64,000 nt of DNA. Origin: Mycobacterium sp. 852002-51057_SCH5723018. GTDB taxonomy: Bacteria; Actinomycetota; Actinomycetes; Mycobacteriales; Mycobacteriaceae. Position 1 is the first letter of the stretch. Every line of letters starts with the position of its first letter. The notes under the pieces were generated by a model. That model was not told the DNA's origin. It did no database searches and saw only the letters and a list, made by a program, of their open reading frames with translations. Below, one piece after another: positions 8,018 to 17,004 of this stretch. Location: assembly GCF_001667035.1 (NCBI RefSeq), contig NZ_LZIR01000008.1:124001-188000 (forward strand), written 5' to 3'. Made by a program: the position numbers and the translations under genes.

Positions 8018-11014
8018 GTGGGGATGCGGCCCACCGCACGGATGCCGAAGCTAACTCGGCGTAGCCGGATTCTGATCCTCATCGCACTCGGTGTGATCGT
8101 TTTGCTGCTCGCCGGCCCGCGCCTGATCGACGCCTACGTCGACTGGCTGTGGTTCGGTGAGCTGGGCTACCGCTCGGTGTTCACCACCGTGCTGGTCACC
8201 CGCATCGTGGTCTTCCTGGTCGCGGGCCTGCTGGTGGGCGGCATCGTGTTCAGCGGTCTCGCGTTGGCCTACCGCTCCCGCCCGGTGTTCGTACCGAACA
8301 ACACCACCGATCCGGTGGCGCGGTACCGCGCGGTCGTCGTTTCGCGGCTGCGCCTGGTGGGCATCGGGATACCCACGGCGGTCGGCGTGCTGGCCGGCAT
8401 CATCGCGCAGAGCTACTGGGTGCGCATCCAGCTGTTCTTGCACGGCGGCGACTTCGGCATCAAGGATCCTCAGTTCGGCAAGGACCTCGGCTTCTACGCG
8501 TTCGACCTGCCGTTCTACCGCCTGTTACTCAGCTACATGTTCGTGGCGGTGTTCCTTGCCTTCATCGCGAACCTGCTGGCCCACTACATCTTTGGGGGCG
8601 TCCGGTTGTCCGGCCGGACCGGGGCGCTGAGCCGCTCGGCGCGAATCCAACTGGTCAGCCTGGTCGGCGCGTTGGTATTGCTCAAAGCCGTTGCCTATTG
8701 GATGGACCGGTACGAGCTGCTGTCGCACACCCGTGGCGGCAAGCCGTTCACCGGCGCCGGGTACACCGACATCAACGCCGTGCTGCCGGCGAAGCTGATC
8801 CTGATGGCGATTGCGCTGATCTGCGCCGCCGCGGTGTTCTCCGCAGTCGTGCTGCGCGACTTGCGGATTCCGGCCATCGGCCTGGTTCTGTTGCTGCTGT
8901 CGTCGTTGATCGTGGGTGCGGCGTGGCCGTTGATCGTCGAGCAGATCAGCGTCAGACCCAATGCCGCGCAAAAGGAAAGCGAATACATCAGCCGGAGCAT
9001 CGCCGCGACCCGGCAAGCTTATGGCCTGACGTCCGACGTGGTGACCTATCGCAACTACACCGGCGACGGCCAGGCCACAGCCCTGCAGGTGGCGGCCGAC
9101 CGCGCGACCACCTCCAACATCCGGCTGCTCGACCCGACCATCGTCAGCCCGGCCTTCACCCAGTTCCAGCAGGGCAAGAACTTCTACTACTTTCCCGATC
9201 AGCTGTCGATTGACCGGTACCTCGACCGCAACGGCGCGCTGCGCGACTATGTCGTCGCGGCCCGTGAACTCAATCCCGACCGGCTGATCGAAAACCAGCG
9301 TGACTGGATCAACCGGCACACCGTCTACACCCACGGCAACGGGTTCATCGCCTCGCCGGCCAACACGGTGCGCGGGATCGCGAACGACCCCAACCAAAAC
9401 GGTGGCTACCCGGAGTTCTTGGTCAACGTCGTCGGCGCCAACGGCGGCGTGGTGTCCGACGGGCCGGCGCCGCTGGATCAGCCGCGCATCTACTTCGGCC
9501 CCGTCATCTCCAACACTTCGGCCGACTACGCGATAGTCGGGCGCAACGGTACCGACCGCGAATACGACTACGAAACCAGCGCCGAAACCAAGAACTACAC
9601 CTACACCGGGCTCGGCGGGGTCCCGGTCGACAGCTGGATATCGCGCAGCGTGTTCGCGGCCAAGTTCGCCGAGCGAAACTTCTTGTTCTCCAACGTGATC
9701 GGCTCCAACAGCAGGATTTTGTTCAACCGTGATCCGGCGAGGCGGGTGGAGGCGGTGGCGCCGTGGCTGACCACCGACAGCGCCGTGTACCCGGCGATCG
9801 TCAACAAGCGACTGGTGTGGATCATCGACGGCTACACCACGTTGGACAACTACCCGTACTCGGAGCTCACGTCGCTGGAATCGGCGACGGCCGACTCCAC
9901 CGAGGTGGCGTTCAACCGGCTGGCGCCCGACAAGCAGGTCTCCTACATCCGAAACTCGGTGAAGGCCACCGTCGATGCCTACGACGGCACCGTCACCCTG
10001 TACCAGCAGGACGAACACGATCCGGTGCTGAAGGCGTGGATGCGGGTGTTCCCCGGCACCGTCAAGCCCAAGAGCGACATCACCCCCGAACTCGCCGAGC
10101 ACCTGCGCTATCCCGAAGACCTGTTCAAGGTGCAGCGGATGTTGCTGGCCAAATACCACGTCAACGACCCGGTGACGTTCTTCTCGACGTCCGACTTCTG
10201 GGACGTGCCGCTGGACCCGAATCCGACGGCCAGCAGCTATCAGCCGCCGTATTACATCGTCGCGAAAAACATTGCGAAGAACGATAATTCGCCCGCGTAC
10301 CAGTTGATCAGCGCGATGAACAGGTTCAAGCGTGACTATCTGGCCGCCTACATCAGCGCCAGCTCGGACCCGGCGACGTACGGCAAGATCACGGTGCTGA
10401 CCATCCCGGGTCAGGTCAACGGCCCGAAGCTGGCCAACAACGCGATCACCACCGACCCGGCGGTGTCGCAGGACCTCGGCGTGATCGGGCGCGACAACCA
10501 GAACCGGATCCGTTGGGGCAACTTGCTCACCCTGCCGGTGGGCCAGGGTGGGCTGCTCTACGTCGAACCCGTCTATGCCTCGCCGGGGGCCAGCGACGCC
10601 GCCTCGTCGTATCCCCGGTTGATTCGGGTGGCGATGATGTACAACGACAAGATCGGATACGGCCCCACGGTGGGCGATGCACTCAACGGGTTGTTCGGCC
10701 CGGGCGCGGGCGCGACCGCGACGGGGATACAACCCACCGACGCCGGCGCGCCGCCGAACCCGCCCGCCACCGGCCCTAACGGCCCCCCCGCGCCCGCCGC
10801 GACACCCGGTCCGTCGCCGCCGGCCGCCGCGGCGGTGCCGCCGGCGCCCGACGGATCGGTGACGCTGTCTCCGGCCAAGTCCGCTGCGCTGCAGGAGATC
10901 CAGGCGGCGATCGGCGCCGCGAAGGACGCCCAGAAGAAGGGTGATTTCGCCGCCTACGGCGCGGCGCTGCAGCGCCTCGACGACGCGATCAACAAGTACA
11001 ACGCCGCCAAGTAA
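8018..11014 (+). CDS. UPF0182 large membrane protein (Rv3193c-like)
   Basis: 998 aa. Seven or so N-terminal membrane helices occupy residues 18-310 (for example [35 protein letters not shown]). A large extracytoplasmic region follows, with conserved blocks [18 protein letters not shown] and [15 protein letters not shown] Pro/Ala-rich linker leads to a short helical tail. Near-identical blocks occur in M. tuberculosis Rv3193c. The GTG at 8018 ([17 protein letters not shown]) agrees with that homologue. Function is unknown. Confidence 0.93.
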   Translation: MGMRPTARMPKLTRRSRILILIALGVIVLLLAGPRLIDAYVDWLWFGELGYRSVFTTVLVTRIVVFLVAGLLVGGIVFSGLALAYRSRPVFVPNNTTDPVARYRAVVVSRLRLVGIGIPTAVGVLAGIIAQSYWVRIQLFLHGGDFGIKDPQFGKDLGFYAFDLPFYRLLLSYMFVAVFLAFIANLLAHYIFGGVRLSGRTGALSRSARIQLVSLVGALVLLKAVAYWMDRYELLSHTRGGKPFTGAGYTDINAVLPAKLILMAIALICAAAVFSAVVLRDLRIPAIGLVLLLLSSLIVGAAWPLIVEQISVRPNAAQKESEYISRSIAATRQAYGLTSDVVTYRNYTGDGQATALQVAADRATTSNIRLLDPTIVSPAFTQFQQGKNFYYFPDQLSIDRYLDRNGALRDYVVAARELNPDRLIENQRDWINRHTVYTHGNGFIASPANTVRGIANDPNQNGGYPEFLVNVVGANGGVVSDGPAPLDQPRIYFGPVISNTSADYAIVGRNGTDREYDYETSAETKNYTYTGLGGVPVDSWISRSVFAAKFAERNFLFSNVIGSNSRILFNRDPARRVEAVAPWLTTDSAVYPAIVNKRLVWIIDGYTTLDNYPYSELTSLESATADSTEVAFNRLAPDKQVSYIRNSVKATVDAYDGTVTLYQQDEHDPVLKAWMRVFPGTVKPKSDITPELAEHLRYPEDLFKVQRMLLAKYHVNDPVTFFSTSDFWDVPLDPNPTASSYQPPYYIVAKNIAKNDNSPAYQLISAMNRFKRDYLAAYISASSDPATYGKITVLTIPGQVNGPKLANNAITTDPAVSQDLGVIGRDNQNRIRWGNLLTLPVGQGGLLYVEPVYASPGASDAASSYPRLIRVAMMYNDKIGYGPTVGDALNGLFGPGAGATATGIQPTDAGAPPNPPATGPNGPPAPAATPGPSPPAAAAVPPAPDGSVTLSPAKSAALQEIQAAIGAAKDAQKKGDFAAYGAALQRLDDAINKYNAAK

Positions 11015-11033
11015 CCGCCACCGCGGCGCCACC

Positions 11034-11093
11034 GCGAGGGTGCGTGTTTGTACGCCGACACGCCGTAAAACCTGGCATTCTGCGCACCCTCGC
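11034..11093. terminator. long inverted repeat after the UPF0182 gene, possible terminator or intergenic repeat
   Basis: GCGAGGGTGCG (11034-11044) and CGCACCCTCGC (11083-11093) are perfectly complementary over 11 bp. Between them a smaller pair, CGTGT and ACACG, could extend the structure. There is no T-run. It sits between convergent genes (stops at 11014 and 11100) and may terminate both. The inner text GTGTTTGTACGCCGACACGC looks like a recurrent mycobacterial intergenic motif, which I recall but cannot verify. Confidence 0.55.
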
Positions 11094-11099
11094 AGGGCG

Positions 11100-12125
11100 C
11101 TAACCGGCGATAATCCGGCGCGCCACCTCGCCGTAGCGCTCGAATCGCTCGTGGTCGCCCAGGGCCCCAAGGGCGTTGTACAGCACCAGGCGCGTGGCGA
11201 TCCCGGCGTACTTCTTCGTCAGCGCGTCGGCCAATCCGTCCCACGTCGACTCGGTGGCAAAGGCGGCGACGTGGTCGTCGCTGACCTGGGCCGCCATGCC
11301 GGCGAAGTCGCCGGCCTTCTGCCTCTCGCGGATCCTCGCGGTCGTCCCCTCGAAACCGGCCTCGTCCCAGATGAACGCGTAGTTCGGGGTGCTGCCATAA
11401 AAGGCCATGCTGGCTCGCACCGACTCCCGCTGCGTATCGCGCTCTTCGTCGGTGTCGCCGACGATCGTCATCACCGGCACTATCACCGCGAGGTCTGATG
11501 CGGAGCGCCCCGCCTTGGCCGCCCCCGCGGCGAGGTTGGGCACGACGTGCCGGGTCAGGTAGCCCGGCTCGCCGATCGGGTGGACGTGCACCCCGTCGGC
11601 CACCTCGCCCGCCATCCGCAGCATCCACGGATTAACCGCGGCCACATCGACTTTGGGGTCGGGCGCGTCGATCGGTCCCGCGCTCCACTGCGGGGTGATG
11701 AAGTCCAGATCGTAGAACTCGCCGTGGTGATCGAGCGTCCCCGTCCGGAAAGCGGCGAAACACGCCTTCACCGCGAGCACGTAGTCGCGCAGCCGGGGAC
11801 CGGGGCGCTCGAAGCCCACGCCGTATCGCCGTACCACGTGCGTACGCACCTGGGTGCCCAGGCCGAGCCGGAACTTGCCGCTGGTCGCTTCCTGGAGCTC
11901 CCACGCAGCGGCCGCGGTGACGAAGGGGCTGCGCGGAAATGCCACCGCCACACCGGTGGACAGCTCGAGGCCGGGCGCGGCCTGCGAGGCGACGGCGGCG
12001 TTGAGGTAGGGCGTGCGGCCGGTCTCGGTGAACAACAGCCCGGAGAACCCGGCGGCCTGCGTGCGGCGGGCCAGGTCGCCCGTCTGGTCGAGCGGCCGCG
12101 GGCTCGTCATCACATCGATGTGCAT
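11100..12125 (-). CDS. F420-dependent LLM-class oxidoreductase, TIGR03617-like
   Basis: 341 aa TIM-barrel of the luciferase-like monooxygenase superfamily. Motifs are the N-terminal HIDVMTSPRPLDQTG, the central KFRLGLGTQVRTHVVRRYG and a late DGVHVHPIGEPGYLTRHVVP. This set fits the mycobacterial TIGR03617 subfamily, which is predicted to use coenzyme F420. The substrate is unknown. The cytosolic protein ends convergently with UPF0182 across the inverted repeat and starts 40 bp from the regulator gene's stop. Confidence 0.82.
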   Translation of the reverse strand: MHIDVMTSPRPLDQTGDLARRTQAAGFSGLLFTETGRTPYLNAAVASQAAPGLELSTGVAVAFPRSPFVTAAAAWELQEATSGKFRLGLGTQVRTHVVRRYGVGFERPGPRLRDYVLAVKACFAAFRTGTLDHHGEFYDLDFITPQWSAGPIDAPDPKVDVAAVNPWMLRMAGEVADGVHVHPIGEPGYLTRHVVPNLAAGAAKAGRSASDLAVIVPVMTIVGDTDEERDTQRESVRASMAFYGSTPNYAFIWDEAGFEGTTARIRERQKAGDFAGMAAQVSDDHVAAFATESTWDGLADALTKKYAGIATRLVLYNALGALGDHERFERYGEVARRIIAG

Positions 12126-12164
12126 GGCGGAACACTATGCCGCAGATTCGCGGGCCGATGGATG

Positions 12165-13139
12165 TCAGCCGCGCGATGCCGTGCGGAACCTCTCCCGGTA
12201 GGCCTTGGGGGAGACGCCGAGGTGGTCGACGAACACCCGCCGGAGGCTTTCGGTGCTCCCGAAGCCGGCCACCCGTGCGGTCTCGCCGACGGTGCGGCCG
12301 GCGTCCAGCGCGGCGCGGGCGGCGTCGATGCGCACCATTTCGACGTAGCGGGCCGGCGTCGTCCCGAGTTCGGACTGAAACAGCCGAGTCAGCTGCCGTG
12401 TACTCAACGAGGCCCGCGCGGCAAGGGTTTTCACGTCATGGTTACCCGCCGGGTCGGCCGCGATCGCGTCGGTCACCTTGCGCAGCGCGGACTGCGGCGG
12501 CGGGGCGGCCTCGACCAGTACCGAGAATTGCGATTGGCCGCCCGCGCGCTTGAGGTAGACGACCAACCACCGAGCCACGTCGCGGACCAGGTCGGTGCCG
12601 TGATCCATCTCGACCAACGCCAGCGCCAGGTCGATGCCCGACGAGACCCCGGCCGAGGTGAAGACGTCGCCGTCCCGGACGAAAATCGCGTCCGGTTCGA
12701 CGGTGATGTCCGGGAAGGCGCGGGCAAACAATCGGGCGTCATGCCAGTGCGTGGTGGCGCGCCTGCCGTTGAGCAGGCCGGCCTGCGCCAGGACGAACGA
12801 CCCGGTACAAATCGACGCCAGGCGCCGCGTCCGGCCCGCGATTGACTTGATCGCGTCGACGAGCTCGGGATCGATCCCTCGCCGCGGCAAGTTGTCGCTT
12901 CCGGCGACCATGACGGTGTCGGCGGACTCGATGGATGACAGAGCGTCGGTGACACCCAACCGCGTCCCGATCGAGGTGATGACGTCGCCACCGTCCACCG
13001 ACGCGATCTTGAGCCGGTAGTCGGCACCGAAGCGGTTGGCCTCGGCGAAGACCTCACCCGCGCCTGCGACGTCCAGCATGGTCACTTCGTCGAAGACGAC
13101 GATGACCATCACGCGCGACGGCGCATCCGCTTCAGCCAC
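12165..13139 (-). CDS. GlxA-type transcriptional regulator (DJ-1/PfpI domain plus AraC HTH)
   Basis: 324 aa from GTG 13139. Residues about 10-185 form a DJ-1/PfpI-like domain (VMVIVVFDEVTMLDVAGAGE; ICTGSFVLAQAGLL with the nucleophile-elbow Cys). Residues 220-320 are an AraC double HTH (LAARASLSTRQLTRLFQSEL and ETARVAGFGSTESLRRVF). The isonitrile hydratase fold is the nearest enzymatic relative, but the HTH makes a regulator most likely. An ATG at 13178 is an alternative start. A 25-bp motif shared with two other sites lies 11 bp upstream, so autoregulation is likely. Confidence 0.82.
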   Translation of the reverse strand: MAEADAPSRVMVIVVFDEVTMLDVAGAGEVFAEANRFGADYRLKIASVDGGDVITSIGTRLGVTDALSSIESADTVMVAGSDNLPRRGIDPELVDAIKSIAGRTRRLASICTGSFVLAQAGLLNGRRATTHWHDARLFARAFPDITVEPDAIFVRDGDVFTSAGVSSGIDLALALVEMDHGTDLVRDVARWLVVYLKRAGGQSQFSVLVEAAPPPQSALRKVTDAIAADPAGNHDVKTLAARASLSTRQLTRLFQSELGTTPARYVEMVRIDAARAALDAGRTVGETARVAGFGSTESLRRVFVDHLGVSPKAYRERFRTASRG

Positions 13140-13149
13140 GGACCCATTG

Positions 13150-13174
13150 TGTCGCAATTCGTGGGAAAGATGGC
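13150..13174 (+). promoter_or_regulatory. 25-bp motif, site A of three
   Basis: Reads TGTCGCAATTCG then TGGGAAAGATGGC. It has 19 of 25 positions in common with site B (14012) and 20 of 25 with site C (16364). It is 11 bp from the GlxA-type regulator start on one side and about 140 bp from the first HD gene on the other. It is a candidate operator for the GlxA- or AraC-type regulator encoded nearby. Confidence 0.6.
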
Positions 13175-13311
13175 ACATCGGACGGTTGCGGCAGGTTGAC
13201 GACTGCCGGCTGCGTCGCTTTCTGTGGTGAAGACGGCTCAATGGTCCCGGGCGGACGCAAGCGAGCGCCCGGATACTACCTATTAGCGTCGCCCTACTCA
13301 GGAGGTTGATC

Positions 13312-13962
13312 ATGGTCACTCAGCCGATGGAAAGTATCGCCGACATCGTCGTACCGGACACCCCTCTTGTGCGCGAGGTCACCGAGTTCATCCGCGACGC
13401 CGAAGACGACTTGCTCTTCGACCATTCCCGGCGGGTGTTCCTGTTCGGCGCGCTGCAGGGCCGGCGCCGCGGACTGCAACCAAACCTGGAGCTGCTTTAC
13501 GCCGGGGCGATGTTTCACGACCTGGGCCTCACCGAGCGCTACCGCACGTCCACCCTGCGCTTCGAGGTGGACAGCGCCAACGCCGCGCGCGATTTCCTTT
13601 TGCAACGCGGCGTCGACAAGGCCGACGCCGACAAGGTGTGGCTGAGCATCGCGCTGCACACCACGCCCGGCATACCCGAGTTCCTCGAGCCCGAAATCGC
13701 CTTGGTCACAGCGGGAGTCGAAACCGATGTGCTGGGGATCGGCCGCGACGACCTTGCCCCCGAAGTCCTCGCCGCGGTCACTGCCGTCCATCCACGACCC
13801 GATTTCAAGCGGCGCATCCTCGCGGCGTTCAACGACGGCATGAAGCACCGCCCGCACAGCACCTTCGGCACGGTCAACGCCGACGTCCTGCAGCACTTCG
13901 ATCCGGCATTCGCCCGGGACAACTTCGTCGACATCATCCTCAACAACACCTGGCCCGAATAG
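13312..13962 (+). CDS. HD-domain protein, cyanamide-hydratase-like (paralogue 1)
   Basis: 216 aa. ATG 13312 follows AGGAGG by seven bases. The HD metal site is visible as an upstream HSRR, the HD pair in MFHDLGL (H69-D70), and a later LHTTPGIPE. The layout resembles the cyanamide hydratase subgroup of HD hydrolases, which use one metal ion to hydrate a nitrile-like carbon. The actual substrate is unknown. The next gene is a close paralogue, so this is a tandem duplication. The divergent GlxA-type regulator probably controls it. Confidence 0.78.
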   Translation: MVTQPMESIADIVVPDTPLVREVTEFIRDAEDDLLFDHSRRVFLFGALQGRRRGLQPNLELLYAGAMFHDLGLTERYRTSTLRFEVDSANAARDFLLQRGVDKADADKVWLSIALHTTPGIPEFLEPEIALVTAGVETDVLGIGRDDLAPEVLAAVTAVHPRPDFKRRILAAFNDGMKHRPHSTFGTVNADVLQHFDPAFARDNFVDIILNNTWPE

Positions 13963-14011
13963 CGCCGCTGCCGGCTTGGACCGACTTGTGCCGATAGCAT
14001 CCCGCCGACCG

Positions 14012-14036
14012 TGTCAGATTCTGTGGGAAAGACGGC
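14012..14036 (+). promoter_or_regulatory. 25-bp motif, site B of three
   Basis: Reads TGTCAGATTCTG then TGGGAAAGACGGC. It ends 67 bp before the start of the second HD gene, in the 141-bp gap between the two HD paralogues. Same orientation as sites A and C relative to the plus strand. Confidence 0.6.
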
Positions 14037-14103
14037 TGGAACGGCGTCGGTGAAATGGCCGTCGGCGCCGCAAAATGAACTGAGCCAAAGAGGAGAAGCG
14101 ATC

Positions 14104-14754
14104 ATGGCAATTCAGTCGATGGAAACCATTGCCGGCATCGCCATACCCGACACCGCGCTCGTCCGCGAAGCGACCGAGATCATCCGCAGCGCCGAAGACG
14201 ACGTGCTCTTCCACCACTCCCGGCGGGCGTTCCTGTTCGGCGCGCTGCACGGGCGCCGCCTCGGCTTGCAACCAGACCTGGAATTGCTCTACGTGGCGGC
14301 GATGTTCCACGACCTCGGCCTCACCGCGCGTTATGGTGCCTCCACCCAGCGCTTCGAAATTGACGGTGCCGACGCGGCGCGCGACTTCCTGGTGGAACAC
14401 GGCGTCGACAAAGCCGACGTCGACAAGGTGTGGCTGGGCATCGCCTTACACACGACGCCCGAGGTTCCGGCCCGCCTCGACCCCGAAATCGCTTTGCTGA
14501 TCGCCGGTGTCGCCACCGACGTCGTCGGTGCCGGCCGGGAGGCCCTCCCATTGGACGCCATCGAGGCGGTGACCGCCGCCCACCCTCGTCCCGATTTCAA
14601 GAATCGCATCCTGGTGGCCTTCAACGACGGCATGAGGCACCGCCCACAGACCACCTACGGCACGATGAACGCCGACGTACTGGGGCACTTCGATCCGAAC
14701 TTCAAGCCCCGAAGCATGGTCGACGCAATCCACAACAGTCCTTGGCCCGAATAG
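14104..14754 (+). CDS. HD-domain protein, cyanamide-hydratase-like (paralogue 2)
   Basis: 216 aa, with ATG 14104 eight bases after AGGAG. It is alignable end to end with the preceding protein: HSRRAFLFGALHGRR, MFHDLGLTARYG, LHTTPEVPARLDPE and a shared C-terminal NSPWPE versus NNTWPE. All HD metal-ligand positions are kept. The pair has diverged in the loop after the HD motif, so the two enzymes may differ in substrate. A nitroreductase gene follows after only 16 bp, suggesting one transcript. Confidence 0.78.
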   Translation: MAIQSMETIAGIAIPDTALVREATEIIRSAEDDVLFHHSRRAFLFGALHGRRLGLQPDLELLYVAAMFHDLGLTARYGASTQRFEIDGADAARDFLVEHGVDKADVDKVWLGIALHTTPEVPARLDPEIALLIAGVATDVVGAGREALPLDAIEAVTAAHPRPDFKNRILVAFNDGMRHRPQTTYGTMNADVLGHFDPNFKPRSMVDAIHNSPWPE

Positions 14755-14770
14755 CGGAGAGGGTAGAAAA

Positions 14771-15475
14771 ATGGAAATCCACGAAGCGCTGTACACCACC
14801 AGGATGATGCGCCGGCTGCGGCCGGACCCGATTCCGCTGGACGTGCAGGCCCGCATCCTCGATGCGGCCGTTCGCGCCCCCAACGGGGGCAACACCCAAC
14901 GCTGGCACTTTGTGGCCGTCGACGATCCGGAACTGAAGCGCGAGTTCGCCCAACTGTTCCGGCAGGCCCGCGCCATCGAATACGAGAAGTTCAGCACCGG
15001 GACTGGACCGATGGTGGCGCCGGCGCCCGGTGCGGACCCGGCCGCTCACGCCGAAACGATGCGCCGAATCAAAGGCTCGGGGGATTACCTGGCTGACCAT
15101 TTCGAAGAGGTCCCCCTGTTGCTCTTCGTCTTCGCCATCGACGACCTCGGCGGTGCCAACATCTACCCGGCGATCTGGAGCATCTTGCTGGCCGCCCGTG
15201 CCGAGGGCGTCGGCGGCGTCATGACGATGGTGCTCCGCAATTTCGAGGACCGGGTGAACGAGCTGCTGGGCGTGCCCGCTGACGAAGGCTGGAAGATGTC
15301 GGCCATGCTGACCCTCGGCTACCCAAAGGGCAAATGGGGTGTCGCAGCCAATCGCCGTCCCGTGCACGAGGTTTCGTCCCGAAACCGCTGGGATGCGCCG
15401 TTCGGTGTCGAGGTGCCGCAGCCGCTGTGGTCGCCTCAAGACGAGATGACGACCGGCCTGTCCGCGGTGGGATGA
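14771..15475 (+). CDS. nitroreductase-family FMN oxidoreductase
   Basis: 234 aa. The N-terminal block MEIHEALYTTRMMRRLRPDP, then LDAAVRAPNGGNTQRWHFVA, is the FMN phosphate-binding region of nitroreductases. AEGVGGVMTMVLR and LTLGYPKGKWG are the later conserved blocks. The family reduces nitro groups or quinones with NAD(P)H, or acts on enones and F420-linked substrates. GGGTAG precedes the ATG. It is the third gene of the likely HD1-HD2-nitroreductase operon. Confidence 0.8.
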   Translation: MEIHEALYTTRMMRRLRPDPIPLDVQARILDAAVRAPNGGNTQRWHFVAVDDPELKREFAQLFRQARAIEYEKFSTGTGPMVAPAPGADPAAHAETMRRIKGSGDYLADHFEEVPLLLFVFAIDDLGGANIYPAIWSILLAARAEGVGGVMTMVLRNFEDRVNELLGVPADEGWKMSAMLTLGYPKGKWGVAANRRPVHEVSSRNRWDAPFGVEVPQPLWSPQDEMTTGLSAVG

Positions 15476-15494
15476 ATCTGCGGCACAACGGGAC

Positions 15495-16205
15495 TCAGGC
15501 CGCCAGGATCGCTGCGGCTATCTCGTCGGGGTGGGTCAGCAGGGCGTTGTGCGTGCCGGGAACCGGGATCGGTTCGACATCGAGCCGCGCGGCGAATTCG
15601 CGTGCCGGCCACTGCAAGGCGTGATCGCACTCGCTGGCGAGGTAGGCGGTGGGAATTGCCAGTGCCGCGGCACCGACGTCGGGGGCGTCGGTGAAGTAGC
15701 GACCGGGTTGCGGCGCAAGCATGTCGGCCACCAACCGCTGCAACTCGGGCGCAACATCTTGCATCAAAGCCTGCTCAACGTCTTTGAATGTCGCTGGAAT
15801 GGAGCCGGTCGGCGATTCGGCGATCGACCGCAAATTTGACTCGCGCAGCTCTGGTGGATCGTCATCAACCAGGCTCCTACCGCGAACCGGCACTTGCGCA
15901 TTCAGGTAGACGATCTTGCTTACACGGTCCGTGAGCGCATGTGCTGCCTCGGTGGCGGGGTAGCCACCCCAGCTATGGGCGACCAGGACCACGTCGTGGT
16001 GGGGGAGGCGACGCACTTCGCCGACGATGTAATCGACCGCATCCTTGAGTCGGTAGCCCGATGGGTCATCACCATGGCTGAGGCCAGGAAGGGTCAGGGT
16101 AATTGCTTCATGGCCCTTCGCGCGGAGTCGCTTGGCGACGGGCTGCCAGGACCATCCCCCGTGCCAGCTACCGGGGACGAGGACATAGGTTGCCGGGTGC
16201 TTCAC
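15495..16205 (-). CDS. alpha/beta hydrolase (EstC-like esterase)
   Basis: 236 aa. VLVPGSWHGGWSWQPVAKRL gives the oxyanion-hole HG, VLVAHSWGG the nucleophile Ser, and GTHNALLTHPDEI the catalytic His near the C-terminus. This is the short, lid-poor salicylate-binding-protein/EstC-type subgroup. There is no signal peptide, so it is cytosolic. It diverges from the AraC-domain gene across about 280 bp that contain motif site C. Confidence 0.82.
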   Translation of the reverse strand: MKHPATYVLVPGSWHGGWSWQPVAKRLRAKGHEAITLTLPGLSHGDDPSGYRLKDAVDYIVGEVRRLPHHDVVLVAHSWGGYPATEAAHALTDRVSKIVYLNAQVPVRGRSLVDDDPPELRESNLRSIAESPTGSIPATFKDVEQALMQDVAPELQRLVADMLAPQPGRYFTDAPDVGAAALAIPTAYLASECDHALQWPAREFAARLDVEPIPVPGTHNALLTHPDEIAAAILAA

Positions 16206-16363
16206 GTTATCTTTTCAACCTTCATTCTCGACATGCCGCACACCAATCACGTTGCGACGCTGCATCATTGTACCGCCATCGGGTCGACTGCCCGTGTCTC
16301 TGGCCGCCATCATGTACACCGAACGCGCATGGTATCCCGGAAGCGCGACGCGTCGCGTTGCGA

Positions 16364-16388
16364 TGTCGCAATCTGTGGCAAGGATGTC
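16364..16388 (+). promoter_or_regulatory. 25-bp motif, site C of three
   Basis: Reads TGTCGCAATCTG then TGGCAAGGATGTC. It lies between the divergent hydrolase and AraC-domain genes, 95 bp upstream of the latter's start. Matches site A at 20 of 25 positions and site B at 18 of 25. Confidence 0.55.
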
Positions 16389-16483
16389 CGAATTCTGAGC
16401 GTGGCTGGGTCGGCACGTAACCCAGACTGATACTTGTGATTTCGCGAAATCTCAGCGGCTGGATCGCGCCCAGGAGTGCGGCG

Positions 16484-16924
16484 GTGAGTACACCAGCGGC
16501 GGTCGCGGCCGAGAATGTCGCGTGCGCAATGGGTTTCGCGCCAGAACGGCGGACCACAGCTCTGAGCAAGACCTTGTCAGCGGCCATCTGGCGGTTCCAC
16601 GGCAAATCGCCCTACGAGCTACAGGCGCCGGCGCAACCGATAGACCTGTCGGACGATGTCGGCCTCACCGAGCTAGCCGAATCGGTGGGTCTGTCAGCGG
16701 CGCGCGTTGCGACGCTTTTCCGGCAGGGCACGGGCGAGCCGCCGCATCGGTGGCTGATGAGCCGCCGCGTCGCCAGGGCCTGCGAGCTGCTGCGCGACCC
16801 TTCATTGAGCATTGGCGAAATCGCGCACCAGTGTGGGTTCGCCAGTCCCCAACACCTGGCCACGGTGATGCGCCGGCGCCTCGCCACGACGCCGACCGCG
16901 TATCGCGCGCACCTCCTCGGTTGA
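16484..16924 (+). CDS. AraC-family DNA-binding domain protein without effector domain
   Basis: 146 aa from GTG 16484 (AGGAG seven bases upstream). Only the C-terminal AraC/XylS double HTH is present: DVGLTELAESVGLSAARVAT and then LSIGEIAHQCGFASPQHLAT, ending in TTPTAYRAHLLG. The usual N-terminal sensing half is missing, so it is either a stand-alone regulator or a truncated gene. The N-terminal 40 residues are poorly structured. Followed by the FAD oxidoreductase gene after 80 bp. Confidence 0.65.
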   Translation: MSTPAAVAAENVACAMGFAPERRTTALSKTLSAAIWRFHGKSPYELQAPAQPIDLSDDVGLTELAESVGLSAARVATLFRQGTGEPPHRWLMSRRVARACELLRDPSLSIGEIAHQCGFASPQHLATVMRRRLATTPTAYRAHLLG

Positions 16925-17004
16925 CCCACCCTGGCTCCGCACCCTGCTATGGGGCAGGGCGGAACGGATGCCCCATCAGTTGCCGATCACACGACAGTTT
17001 GGAG

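Noticed and set aside
8525..11170. 881-codon open frame antisense to the UPF0182 gene
   Set aside because: Arg/Val/Gly-rich shadow of a GC-rich gene; no motif, and the plus-strand protein is clearly conserved.
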